A DNA stretch of 64,000 bases, taken from Erythrophleum ivorense (taxonomy: Eukaryota; Streptophyta; Magnoliopsida; Fabales; Fabaceae). Location of the stretch: positions 1-64,000 of the forward strand of contig JAIUCV010001271.1 in assembly GCA_026724425.1 (NCBI GenBank). The letters run 5' to 3'. A program made the position numbers and the translations under genes. This document shows positions 11,005 through 22,440 of this stretch, piece by piece; the stretch's first letter is position 1; every line of letters starts with the position of its first letter. Under the pieces are notes generated by a model, which was not told where the DNA came from, did not search any database, and saw only the letters and a list, made by a program, of their open reading frames with translations.

Positions 11005-12378
11005 TAATGGTCCCAAACTTTCATTCTAACCTATAAATCTTGATTTTTCATATGGTAACCCCATGGGTGACTTAGAAACATTGGTAGAAGATTTTTGGGA
11101 GTTGAAATTAATCGATAATAGAATCAAAGGCTTATAAATAAATGTTTGTTTCCCTGATGTACATGAGTGCTTGTAATTATACGGTTGATGACTCTAATAA
11201 CATTAAGGTTCAAATTTCCTTGTATTTTCTAAAGGTAATTAGTCGTAATGTCTTGTGACCCCAATTTATGATTATTAATCATGTATTTAACCTTAATTAC
11301 AATGACTAGAAGTTAGGGTCATCACATCTTGAATGCTCATGAATTGTATTATGTCTATGCATGCATTTTTAAGGCTTGCTTTACATATATTATGTATGAT
11401 TGAATGGGAGATGAGCTATTGGGATTCTTTGAATCTCATCCCCCCTTTCTAATGTCCTAACATGTTAGGTGGACCAAGTAACTATGGCAATAGGGGCCAA
11501 TAACCATGAAGAAGGAAAATTGACAAGCATATGCTTAGCTTTATCCATTTTGGAACCATAATTATGTTTCTTGATGTATATGATGTTGTAAATGGTCTAT
11601 GACCCTTGAAACATGTATAAATATGATATTATGTGATGTTTAAATGTATGGATATCATGTATGACCTCTAGCATATATTTTGAGTATGAGATGCCAAAGT
11701 GTGCAATGTGGAAGTTTGATGGAAATGTGCATAAGTGTGAGTTAAATGGCCAAAATAAGATGTATGAGGTTTGGGACTATTTGGGTAGCTCACACAAGTC
11801 TTAAATATACTTTTAGACTTGCTCAAAAGGTTCCAACACCAAGGGAAAGCCATTTGGCAAGTTTGGTACCCCATATGGACCCAAATTTGATCATAATGGA
11901 ACCCTATGTCACTTTTTGGCCAAATGAGTTAGTCTTGATCTGAAATTTGGCACGAAATTAGGTCTCATTGAGATATTTTTGAAAAGTTAAAGATTATAAT
12001 TGTTGGAGGTCTACAGAATATTTGATGATTTTTCAAAGTTGACAATTTTCATGGTTTCTGGTTTTCTGCACTATTCATTTGGTCCAAATTTGCATTCTAT
12101 CACACAAGGCTCAAATGATGTCCAATTGATATGAAATTTCATACAGAGAAACTAGACAATTATAGTGACTCGTATCAACTAGAATCACCTCATTTAGAGG
12201 TCTAGAGAGGGAGAAATAAATTTTTGAAGTTTCTGTCCAGTATTAGTAAATTTGCTCAACCAAAAGTACTGTTTCATTGAATTTCGAGGTCTGGGCTTGA
12301 TGAACTGATTTGGAGATATTTTTTCTCTCTAGTTAACATCCACAAATTTTCAAATTGGTATCATTTGCATATATTGGA

Positions 12379-13470
12379 TTTTTGTGGAATTAATTGGACA
12401 TTTTCAAAATTTTTTGTAGAATTCTGTGATAGTTCCAGATTTCAGTTGGACCTTTAGACCATTTTAGATGTCAGTCATCCTCTATGATGCATGTTATGGT
12501 CTGGGCATATTTTTAGTATGAAGTATACATCCTAATATTTCCAAAATGACTAAGAACACATAGGTTTGATTTTTCTAGATTTAGTTATGATTTTATGAAA
12601 TTTGTCCAGAAAAGAGGCCAATTTTGGTCGAGAAGGAACTTCCATTTTCCATGCTCCATTTCGGTTTCCATGAGTTGTGGGCATGATTTTATGGTGCAAA
12701 TGAGTTTTAATGATGTAATTAAACATGAGGATGTATAGTATGAGCTCCCACGGTCTGCGTGACACCGATTCAAATTTTTAAATATAGCGTAATGCGAAAA
12801 TACGCCCATTTCCCTTGCTTTTTCTATGGGAATCCTATATGTTTTATGATATTATGTCATTTAAAAGTATAAGATGAGCTAGGATTTATGGTGTTACACT
12901 TTTTTCCTATCTCTACTAATCATGTTTTTGTGGAATTAATTAGACATTTTCAAAATTTTTTGCAGAATTCTGTGACAGTTCCAGATTTCAGTTGGATCTT
13001 TGGACCATTTTAGATGTCAATCATCCTCTATGATGCATGTTATGGTTTGGACATATTTTTAGTATGAAGTAGACATCCTAAGATTTCTAAAATGACCAAG
13101 AACACATAGGTTAGATTTTTCTAGATTTAGTTATGATTTTATGAAATTTGTCCAGAAAAGAGGCCAATTTTGGCCGAGAAGGAACTTCCATTTTCCATGC
13201 TCCATTTTGGTTTCCATGAGTTGTGGGCATGATTTTATGATGCAAATGAGTTGTAATGATGTAATTAAACATAAGGATGTATAGTATGAGCTCCCACGGT
13301 CCACGTGACACCGATTCAAATTTTTAAATATAGCGCAATGCGAAAATACTCCCATTTCCCTTGCTTTTTCCATGGGAATCCTATATGTTTTATGATATTA
13401 TGTCATTTAAAAGAATAAGATGAGTTAGGATTTATGGTGTTACACTTTTTTCCTATCTGTACTAATCATG
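12379..13470 (+). repeat. 546-bp tandem duplication across the A2 right junction
   Basis: Two near-identical units, 12379-12924 and 12925-13470. Each holds the last about 520 bp of the A2 LTR (from 'tttttgtggaattaatt') plus 26 bp of the C2 flank (cttttttcctatct...aatcatg). Because the unit includes host flank, the duplication happened after A2 inserted. The true right end of A2 is therefore 12898, with its copy at 13444. Confidence 0.85.
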
Positions 13471-14400
13471 GCCAGGTGACTCTCAAGGAAAAAAGAATAA
13501 TGAACAGAAGGCCTAGGGAGAGCAACCTTGACAATGAAATTTACTTTAAAGTATACTCTTGATCACATGATTATATACTCTCATATTTTAGTGTATGAAC
13601 ATGCAAACATATTTAAAAGTGCTAGACTATGATATAGAGACCATTCATGGATTGTAATATGTGATATAATACAATTTGGTACCTTGAGTTCCAATACATA
13701 AATGTGGATTCTTGCATGTGAAATGGTGATTTTTAGTTGTATGGCAAATTTGACAAGATGGATTAGTCCTATATGCTATAATTGTGAATTACAACTTACC
13801 CAAAATAAGAAATGGCATTTTAGAACTCATTTGATACCATTTGGAACCAAAATTTAGTCTATTTGAGCCATAAAATATCCATCTACCCTTGATAGCCCAA
13901 TTGAGTAAGTCTTGGGTTGAAATTTAGTAGGCAATTAAAGGATATTAAGAGATTTCTATAGAATTAAAGATCATAATTTTTGGAGCTTTATAGAATATCT
14001 TATGAATTTTTGAATTTGTCTGAATTATGTAGAATTCTGTAATGTACTATTCCAAATGAATTCATTTTGACTTGACATTTTTACAACATAAAGTTCATAT
14101 CATAAGCTTTATTGTAAACACCTAATTTACATAAATTGAAGCTATATAACTATAGTTATGAACTTTTGATATTTGACCCATATTATGTCAAAAGGAATTT
14201 GAAATGGCTATATGACTTTCTTATGCAAATAGAGCTTGGCTTATATCCACATGGGTTAAAACAAATATGTCTATGGAATTTATGAATTGAAATGGAAGGA
14301 AATTATAATTTTAACCTCTAAAGTTCCATTTCACATGTGGAAAGCCTGTGAGAACCTTGCTAAGTGTCTTAATGCGATTATATTTTGATGCCTCTGGAAG
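13445..14400 (+). mobile_element. C2: 3' part of the LTR, after the A2 insertion
   Basis: It continues the C2 LTR from the broken hairpin at 6231. The blocks near 14110-14150 ('cctaatttacataaattgaagctatataact') are the reverse complement of the 3' blocks of C1, C4 and C6. The expected terminal ...GTTACA is not recognised, so the right end near 14400 is approximate. No genes. Confidence 0.5.
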
Positions 14401-14660
14401 TAAATGATATAGGAATAACCATGCCTCTAAAAATAAAAGATATGTAGGTGACTATATATGAATATCAAAGCTAGGACAATATGTTATTGACAAGGTGGAA
14501 GATCTTGTCAACAAGGTCTTGAGTCTAGTAGAGAAAAAGAACCTTGTCAATAAGATCTTTTACCATATAACAAGATATTCTCTATTAGAGAAACCTAGAA
14601 AAACCAAGATATTGGCAACTCTATCAACATCCTATCAAAAATTTTTCTATTATAGTAAGC
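14401..14660. other. Unassigned spacer with a 13-bp perfect inverted repeat
   Basis: Not matched to the other families here. It contains ttattgacaaggt (14484-14496) and its exact reverse complement accttgtcaataa (14541-14553), with further 'cttgtc/gacaag' pieces in the 44-nt loop, so a nested stem-loop is possible. It could be the remnant of a small inverted-repeat element, but no TSD was found. Confidence 0.4.
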
Positions 14661-15420
14661 TATAGCACATAATATGTGATGGTATGACATAGTTTGGCCT
14701 ACATATATCAATTTATAATCTAACATAACTCATTAGATCCATTCTAACTCTTATTATTAGCATCTAATCATATTAGAGTTTAATATGCATCTTTAAAACA
14801 TTTTAGATCTCTTAGGAGGCAACTCTTACATTTCACTTTCTAAGCTCCAAAATCTCACTTGCTATGAGCCATATAACTCTAATGGAATTCATTAGAACTA
14901 TCACATGCAAGTCTAGGCAAGATAAATACCAAGTTACTTCTTTAGGTCCTTTTAAACCTTAAAATTTCATTTTTCAAGATAGAGCTCTTAAATTCATTCC
15001 AATTATTTTATTAGTGTTTATTCATCACATTTAAGCCTTTTAAAACCCTATAATTCATAAAAAATCTCCCTAACAACTTCTTCTCCCTTTAGGTTGATGT
15101 TGTACCTATACACACCACACTTAAGAGTTTTGCCTCTTCCATAGAGAATTTTATGAATATGGAACATCTTTGAGTCTTTTCTAGTTTAAGTTTGGTCTTA
15201 GATGGTTTAAAACATCTTTCTAGGGTTTTGTAACTTTCATAGTGCAATAAAAAACTTAGGTTCTCTAACATGAATTCTATGGCTTTTTAATTGATTTTTG
15301 TTTTTTTGCATAATCTTAATTTCGATACTTCGAAACCCTTACTTCTATCAAATTTTAGCCAAATTCTATCATACCATCATATATCTTATCTATATCTTTT
15401 ATTATATATATTCTTTCATG
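14661..15420 (-). mobile_element. C3: middle part of a C-family LTR
   Basis: Matches 29930-30550 of C4 in the same orientation: 'gagccatataactct' followed by 'accaagttacttcttta', then 'acttcttctccctttaggttg'. Both LTR ends are missing and it is not collinear with the fragment that follows, so this is a rearranged or truncated copy. Confidence 0.5.
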
Positions 15421-16200
15421 GCAAAATATGGTAGCTAATTCTTTAGTAGTGGAATTTATAATCATTGAAAAAGTGTCAATTTGTCATAAAATGTTCTCAC
15501 ATAGATTCTTATCATTCCAATACTCAAATCCATACATAACCAATTTATTATGCTCAAATTATTACATAGAGAAGTATCAAATTCATAAATTTGGTCATAT
15601 GCATATTTTGAACTATACAGCACATAATAGGGAAAAAATTTCAAATATTCATAACTTGAGCTACACAATTTTAATTAATGCAAATTATGTGTATTTAAAA
15701 AAATTATGATGAGAGTTACCTACTGTAAAAATTTCAGGTCAAAATGAGTCCATTTGTTCTCTCAAAAAATACAAAATCTAAGACAAACCATATGAATAGT
15801 GTTGTAGAATTTCTACATAATTTAGCTAGATTCAAAAATTCATAGAATATACTATAGAGCTCTAAAAATTATGATCTTTGACTCTGTAGAAAGCTCTTAA
15901 TGTTCTCTAATTGCTTGTCAAATTTTAACTCAAGACTTACTCATTTGGCCTATCAAAGATAAAGGGACATTTTATGGTTTAAATGGATTAAGGTTTGGTT
16001 CCAAATGGTACCAAATGAACTCTAAAAGGGCATTGTTCATTTTGGGCAAATTTCAATCCACAATTATAGCATGTAGGACTGATCTATCATATCAAATTTT
16101 CCATGCAACTGAAAATCATGTTTTCACATGCAAGAACACACATCTATATATGGGAACTGAAGGTACCAAATTACATTATCTCATGTATTACCTTAAAAGG
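15421..16200 (-). mobile_element. C5: 3' part of a C-family LTR
   Basis: Matches 22440-23200 of C4: 'cataacttgagctacaca', a block with 'tcaaaaattcatagaatat', and 'ggtttggttccaaatggtacc'. It joins copia-like sequence near 16200. An ORF starting at 16015 crosses this junction; its first half is LTR sequence and only its second half is coding remnant. Confidence 0.5.
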
Positions 16201-16214
16201 AATAAGTTAAGGCA

Positions 16215-17215
16215 AAAGAAGAAAATTTTGGCACTAAAGGTAGCAACTAGCATTAAGCAACTAGAAGATAATGATGGAGATAGCATACTTGATCAACAAG
16301 ACTGCACTCTCCTCAAAAGAAAAAAGGTAAGGTGCTTAAAGATGAAAAATCAATATAGAAGGAAGCAATTGGCATACCAATCATTAAAGGAAGAGCAAAG
16401 TAAAAATGATGTTACTGGCTTTGAATGTAGTAAGCAAGGCCACAAAAAGTAGGAATATCCATATCTTAAGAAGAAAAGTGGCATAACATCAAGTAGAAAG
16501 AAAAAAACAATAGAATTTTAGAGTGATGATGAATTTCAAGAAAGTGATGAGAATCTAACCTTTGTCTAGGAAAAGCAACCGAGGTATGTCTTACCCCTTC
16601 TTTAGATAATATTCCATCATATGAAGAATTGCAAGATACTTTAGATGAATTGTTAGTTGATTTTTAAAAATTGTTTACAAAGTATAGTGAACTTAGTAAA
16701 GTAAAACATCAAACTTGAATAAAGTTCATATAGTTTAGAAATGGAATTGGAAAAGGATATGGAGGAAAATAGAAAATTGATTCATGAAGTTGAAAATTTT
16801 CAGGTCTTAGATTTTCAAAAATTGAAAGAAGAAAATGAAGTGTTAAAACAATAAGTGGTTACCCTAACAAATGATTTTAAAAACTTGATAAATGGTGTAG
16901 AAAATTTGAATATCTTTTTAGGAAAATAGAAAGGTGAGTTTGACAAAACTTGTCTTGGTTTTGATAAATCCAAAATGGTTAAACTTTACAAAAAATATCT
17001 TTACAAAAGCATCCAAGCCATTTAGTCCCTTTTGTGAAATGATTTTATTGTTGCAAAAATGGGCATGCGTCATACAATTGTGCTTTAAAGAAAAATCAAT
17101 ATGCTTGCTCTAAAGTTTCACAAGTACCTAAAGGTACTTATGTATCTAGGACAAAAGAAGCTAATCTTGTAGGACCTTAAAAAACTTAGGTACCAAAATC
17201 TAGATGATTTTTACA
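16215..17215 (+). pseudogene. L: Ty1-copia gag remnant
   Basis: Translated pieces in order: a basic stretch with LALKVATS (about 16230), then a degraded zinc knuckle FECSKQGHKK followed by a stop where copia Gag has CFECGKPGH...C, then YPYLKKK. Near 16615 comes SYEELQDTLDELLVDF, near 16960 a coiled-coil-like Lys/Glu-rich stretch ending TCLGFDKSKMVKLY, and near 17035 a second zinc-finger-like piece (with MGMRHT in one frame). These features are known from the Gag end of SIRE/Maximus-type copia elements; that assignment is from memory. Many stops and frameshifts; no protease, integrase or RT follows. Confidence 0.65.
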
Positions 17216-17927
17216 TGTAGGTATATGCCTAAGGTTCATTTTTTCAAAAAGGATTAATATGAAGAACTTTCAAGGCATGTGAAGAAAGTGTCATATTAAA
17301 TGGTAAAAGCTAAAAGAAAAGAACTGTGTTATTGCCATTAGGTTTCAAGCTTCAAGAAAATGCCAAGTATTTTAAAGGATAAAATTAATATAGTAAATTA
17401 TATTAAGTTGTTCTTATTTATGGCATAGTGAATATTTGGTAAAAGAAAAATTGTGTTTCATTTTTCACACATTTTCTATTGAAAAGCATTTGTACAACAT
17501 TATTTTAGTCAAAATTTTTTTATAGAAATATGCTTGAAATATTTTGTACTCTTTGATTGAAAAGTTTGCCAATGTTTTGATGTAGTTATATGCTTCAATT
17601 ACTTTTTCCAGTTAACAGAATCCTAAGACTTTTAAGTCAAATTTAATGGTGAAAACCAAAAAACATGTTTTTTTGAATTATAATCTTATACTTGAAGTTT
17701 TGAACATACATTAATATTGAAAATATGCTTTTGCCATGATTTTACAAATATCATATATTTTATATTGTTGATGATCTTCTTGCAAAAACTATGGTCTTAT
17801 CTAGGGCATATAGGTTGGGCTAGGCTAGGCTTCATGTTACTTGAGGCCTAGCTAAGTTTGATGGTTATTCTACATTTTGTTGCCTGAGGCTTGGGCAACT
17901 AGACCTTGTTTCACACTAGGTCTAGTT
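17216..17927. other. Unassigned AT-rich stretch, target of D2
   Basis: It follows the copia gag remnant and ends at the D2 target site tagtt (17923-17927). No copia protease or integrase motif could be read. Near 17810-17920 there is a local run of 'ggcctag', 'ggcttgggc' and 'ctaggct' pieces. Nothing else is seen. Confidence 0.4.
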
Positions 17928-20927
17928 TGTGACAACCCTAATTTCTAATAATTGTAATTAAGGTTAAATACGTGATCAATAATCATAAATTGGGGTTACA
18001 AGACGTTACGACTAATTACATTTAGAAAATATAGGAAAATTTTGAACCTTAATGTTATTAGAGTCATCAATCATATAATTACAAGTACTCGTTTACATCA
18101 AGGAAACAAACATTCATTTATAAGCTTTTGATTCTATTACCTATCAATTCCAACTCACAAGAATCTTCTACCAATGTTTCTAAGTCATCCCTTCAGATTA
18201 CCATATGAAAAACCAAGATTTTCTAGTTAATATAAGGGTTTTAGGACGTTCGCCATGGCTAAATTCCCCTTAGCTGTGGCCAATTGCTCTCGGGTTCGCT
18301 CCTTACTTCGTCACTGGTTTCGTTGCGGCGAGTTGGACCTTCATCATGGCTAACCTACATGGCGTCGCGACGAGAAAGCCTCCTAGAACCTACCTCGCTC
18401 GCCTCTCACTATTGGCCGTACCCAATTCCCCCTTTTGCCACAGCTAATTTCTCTCTAGAATGCTTGTCACATTTTAACAAAACTTCGCTGCAGCCAATTC
18501 CCATTTAGCTGCAGCGAGTTACCCTCTAGATGACTCCTAGTTTTTCCTCTCACATTTTGCTGTGGCAAATTGCTCTCTGGTACTCTCTTGGGGCAAATTC
18601 GCCTCTATTGGTCGCGGCGAAATGCCTTCTAATCCTACAACTCCTAAAATCTTATCTCACACTTTCCACTCTCTATCTAGGAGCTTTCTAGGACCACTCT
18701 CCCTCAATTTGTGAAACTCTAATGGTGTTTATCTACTTGATTTACCTAGTTAATCTATCCTTATCCACCTTAAGATTTAAAGTATTAGTTTCTACTCACC
18801 AAGCTATCACACATCAGCAAAAACCATAATTTAGTGACAGCAAATGTATTCAGGACACAAGGTGCATGGGGCCAATGCTTAATGTTCATAGAAGGTTAAG
18901 CCACTTATCCATTGTTAGTCAATTACAACTATAATGTTCAATTCCATGATAATTAAATTACATATACAGTCACTATACTTAACAATTCATGATGCAATGC
19001 AATACAATAATGATACAAAACTAGTAATCTAGTTACAATATAATTTGACAAGGCTTCAAAACCTATGTGCTACCAAACTATTTAATAAGCTCCCATTAAT
19101 TTTCTCCTTGCCACTAAGAGGTCCGATCCTTGAAAATGTTAACCCATAATGGGGTGAGATATACAATCTCAGTAACAAAAGGCAATTTCCATATACATGT
19201 ACAAGTTAATCAATCCAATGCAATTTCATGTCATCAATACCAGAATCATCAATTCAATTTGCAAATAAATTAGTTGAACTACCAATAACTACTGTCCCAT
19301 ACCAGCAATCATACACAACATGTTAATGGCCAATAACATCAGGAGAGGTCCGTCCATGGCACCTACTCCGTAATGAGTACAACCAGGGTTTAGTGCATCT
19401 AGGGTCTGATCACAACCCGGTGCTCGATCGAAGTACATGCACGGGTAGCAACTGCACCACAGCTTCACCATGGACTCACAAGGTCCAATTACAATAACAA
19501 TTCAAGTAGTCAACCAATAATTTAGCATTTCAAAATCAAGCATGTGTAACAAATATCAGATTAACATGAGCATATATATGGAATTAGGAAAATAACCCCA
19601 TTACCTCAATGAAACCAATTACTCTTCCTCTAGCTACCATAACAATCCAAATGCACATCAAGCCTAGCCTCTTAAAGGGTCAATTGCACCAATTCAAGGT
19701 CAAGACATCAAAGCTCACAATGGTTCACTCCCCACATCTCCATTTTCACAATTATACAAGACATGCACCAAAAGTCAGTGCAAATGATGGAAATTTAGTA
19801 CATACATCTCATAAAAGAGAAAAATCACTTACCCATACATCTAAGAGTTTAAATGGACTGAGTTGAGCCTCAACTACCAATAAAACACCATAGGACATTC
19901 TCAAATTCAGATTTCAGTCATCAAGCCCAAAATTTTCATTATTTCACCTTTATCTCCTTGTAATTTTGCATAATAATAGAACCCATTATGAAAATCAATC
20001 TATGAGGACATTTTCCAGCAAAGTAATACATAAAATGAAAGGGAAATGCTTACCCAATCACCCCTCTAGCTTCTGACTCTAAAAATCTTACAAGGAAACA
20101 CCCAAACACCAAATTTCAAATTTGAGAAGGAGATGAAAATGCTCAAAACTAGAAACTAATCAGACCAAAATGAAAAGGAGAATGAGAGGGACATGTTTTA
20201 TATAGATTACCTTGGCCAAATCTTCCTCTAGAAGTGAGAAATGGTGGAGGAATGCATAAAACCCTAGCCCCTCTTCTCAAGTGTGAAAATAGCTTTCTAA
20301 GTATATAGAACATGAATTTCTTGACAGCCAAATAGGTGGAGAGAAGACTTCTTAGGATTTTAGTGAAGATGGGCTGGTCCAGTGGGCCCATTATTTTAAG
20401 TGGGCTGGTGCTAGGTGAGATGGGCTACAGAGACTCTTAGGGTTAGAGAGAGTGTGCTGATTTAAAGGCCCAAAATCTAGTGGGTTCAAAGATTAGTGTT
20501 AGTTGGGCTAAGTATCATTAGTTGGGCTATAGAGTTGTAGTTGGGTTAAGCCAAATTTCAAAAGTCAATCTAATTTGGGTTTGCATAATGTGCATTGGGC
20601 TAGCTCATATAAATTGGGACTTGGGCCCCTATTTTACTAAATCAGATTAGGCCATTGCTAGGTAATCTCTCTTGGCCCAAGTCTCATGATAAGGAGTTAG
20701 GCTTGCACCTAAAATCATTGAGCCTCCATAAATCCTTATCTATGGCTTACTAAAATTAATTTTAGGCCCAAATTAAGCTTTAACCTAATTGAAATCTTAA
20801 ACCTATATTAATAACTTTATTTCTCTGCAAATTTTCATTCATATAGCTTACCTAATTATTCTATAACAATTATTCTTAATTAGTCTAAATACATTATTAA
20901 CACCTTAATTAATTTTGGGGTGTTACA
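17928..20927 (-). mobile_element. D2: solo LTR, 3000 bp, TSD tagtt
   Basis: Terminal TGTGACAACCC...GGGGTGTTACA on the plus strand, flanked by tagtt at 17923-17927 and 20928-20932. It is the reverse orientation of D1 with the same order of parts: palindrome array (18252-18618), conserved block (about 19310-19490), hairpin (gagatatacaatctca, about 19156-19171) and a long GGGC/GGCCCA-rich segment (20370-20700). It is the longest D copy. Confidence 0.85.
18252..18618 (-). repeat. Phased palindrome array in D2
   Basis: Octamers start at 18252/18273, 18322/18343/18364, 18415/18437, 18487/18508, 18559 and 18611 (gccatggc, gctgtggc, gttgcggc, atcatggc, gtcgcgac, gccgtacc, gccacagc, gctgcagc twice, gctgtggc, gtcgcggc). 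Pair spacing is 21-22 bp, and 18415, 18487 and 18559 are exactly 72 bp apart. The layout is that of D1 although many boxes have changed bases. Confidence 0.8.
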
Positions 20928-20932
20928 TAGTT

Positions 20933-21192
20933 GGGCCAAAATTGGTAAGGTCAAGCCAAGTGTGTGTGTATACGTATATCTCTATATTGTTTTTACTAAG
21001 TAATTTATATGACTTCTCCAAATTCAAAATAGACATGCTAGTGTAAATATGATAGTTGTGTAAATTAGTGCCATCACTAATACAATTTGTCAAACTGAAG
21101 GTTTCATCTTTTATTCGTAGCCTTAGATTAAGCTTCCCATGAGAACTACTAAATTAAATTATCTAGAGCAGAGAAGAAAGGCACAAAGAGAC
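20933..21192. other. Unassigned flank between D2 and the NSF fragment
   Basis: AT-rich. On the minus strand it lies downstream of the last recognisable NSF exon. The next expected NSF exon (second region of homology of the first ATPase domain) was not found, so the captured piece ends here or has decayed. Confidence 0.35.
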
Positions 21193-22056
21193 CTTAAAAG
21201 AGCTTTTATCATCAAGCATGTTCTTTCTACTGGTCATTCTAATGTGCAAAAGATTATTTAGTGACTTCACACCATCCATTGACAAACCAAGAAAATATCT
21301 TTTAACTATATTGATAACTACTGGAGAAAAATTTAGCCTTTCAATTTATTGAAAAAGCATTCAAGATCTTTATTGACCTTAGAAAAAATTTAGTTCACAA
21401 TACTATCATGATCTTTAGTACCATCCCTAGTCGAACCTTAAGACACATATAATTATTTATTGTATCAAATAATTCAATCACAATATAACAAATCCATCAT
21501 GTGTTGAACTTAAAGAACTAAATGCAAGACTTTCAAAGTCTTAGTTTGAAATGTTATAATCATGCTCCCAATGTTCAAACCTATGCAAATGCATGAGAGG
21601 GCAAACTAATCAAAGTCTTCACTAGTTAACTACATCAATACATAACAAAACATTGATTGTAATACAAAACTTTTATATTGTAGTTCAAATATAAGAATTC
21701 CATTACTTAAAACAAGCTCATATCCATTGTGTATTAGGAGTAATCAACAAATTGATAACTATACTACTAAAACCATAACTAACATTAGTAAAAAAATTGT
21801 CTTACCTTACAAATAGCATAATTTCATCAAAGATTATGACATGCAAATTGCTTTTGTCCCCTACAAATTAAATAATGGTTCACTGGATCAATGATAATAG
21901 GAAATTTTACCTTTTAGTTATATGTAATGCCCATATGCTCCTTAACTTTGGTTCTTTAATCACGTTCATAATAGGCAAAGAGGTCCCTCACATTCTTTTT
22001 ATTTTCACCAACATATTTGCTCAAGACTTCAATGCCATTTATGCATTTACAATCTA
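21193..22056 (-). pseudogene. NSF (N-ethylmaleimide-sensitive factor) gene fragment, with introns
   Basis: Reading the minus strand: exon A (22056-21947) gives GIEVLSKYVGENKKNVRDLF then a stop before RTK; exon B (21860-21806) gives GDKSNLHVIIFDEI, the Walker B segment, followed by a good donor GTAAG; exon C1 (about 21443-21378) gives GSTRDGTKDHDSIVN then a stop; exon C2 (21279-21193) gives MDGVKSLNNLLHIRMTSRKN then LLR after a frameshift. The order, spacing and intron breaks fit the first ATPase domain (D1) of plant NSF, the hexameric ATPase that takes SNARE complexes apart in vesicle traffic. Introns are kept, so it was copied as DNA, not by reverse transcription of mRNA. The Walker A exon and everything after this domain are absent. 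Two in-frame stops and at least one frameshift make it a dead fragment. Identification is from remembered NSF sequence; other AAA proteins (CDC48) fit less well because of the GSTRDGT and VHDSIVN-like segments. Confidence 0.8.
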
Positions 22057-22440
22057 CTACAGCCATTAAAAAGAAAAGTCCAATACTAATTTAACTGATT
22101 TTAGCTTTAAACATCATTTAAAAAGAAAAGGAAAACAATATCATAATGATTATCTAAAGGTCTTATCTCTACTTATTGTTTATTTTTGACAACATACATA
22201 ATGATTTCACGTAGATGTGTGCATTCCAACTTAATACATGTCATACTATCATAAGATGTACATATATTTAATCTCATCTTTCATTAACAACAACAATATT
22301 CTCATATTAATATCTTTGGCAATGGATTTTACCGTTATTAAAATATCAATTCTTTAAATTGATCATTATTAATTATCCTCGACATAGAAATTTTCAAATT
22401 CATATCACACAAGTTTTCCAAGCTCAAAATATCACAAAAG
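22057..22440. other. Unassigned stretch upstream of the NSF fragment
   Basis: AT-rich. On the minus strand this is where the NSF exon carrying the Walker A motif would lie, but no GPPGTGKT-like coding could be read. It grades into the 3' end of C4 near 22440. Confidence 0.35.

Larger units (their letters stand above)
8570..11326 (+). mobile_element. D1: solo LTR, 2757 bp, TSD tcttg
   Basis: Terminal TGTAACACCC...GGTCATCACA, flanked by tcttg at 8565-8569 and 11327-11331. It cuts A2 at a point continuous in A1 and A3 (…cttcttgaatg…). Three further copies (D2, D3, D4) share both ends and the internal order: a conserved GC-richer block (9640-9810), a hairpin ctgagatttgtatctcacccc (about 9961-9981), a block 'ggtgaaggcccttcgg', and the palindrome array (10603-11004). 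There is no internal direct repeat of the ends, so this is best read as a solo LTR of an LTR retrotransposon with about 2.8-kb LTRs. The hairpin followed by CCCC resembles LTRs of Del/Tekay-type chromoviruses. Strand is set by that hairpin and is an inference. Confidence 0.85.
6239..12898 (+). mobile_element. A2: chimeric A-family solo LTR, interrupted by D1
   Basis: It begins TGTAAAATCCC (6239) and ends GGTGTTACA (12898). Flanking pentamers are ctttt at 6234-6238 and ctttt at 12899-12903 (and again at 13445), read as a TSD, though the target is T-rich and the match is weaker evidence than for D. From 6424 the sequence is ordinary A family (TGTAACATCTGG...), and the first 185 bp are TRIM-like (separate entry). 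Without D1 and its duplicated pentamer the A portion is about 3.7 kb, against about 3.4-3.7 kb for A3, A4 and A5. It contains the 31-bp repeats (8340-8520) and the hairpin (11421-11437). No internal region follows, so it is a solo LTR. Confidence 0.7.

Noticed and set aside
16015..16452. 145-codon ORF as a complete gene
   Set aside because: Its first 65 or so codons are antisense C-family LTR and only the rest is copia gag remnant; the start is accidental.
20933..21192. Further NSF exon (second region of homology)
   Set aside because: No convincing match to the expected Arg-finger segment in any frame.
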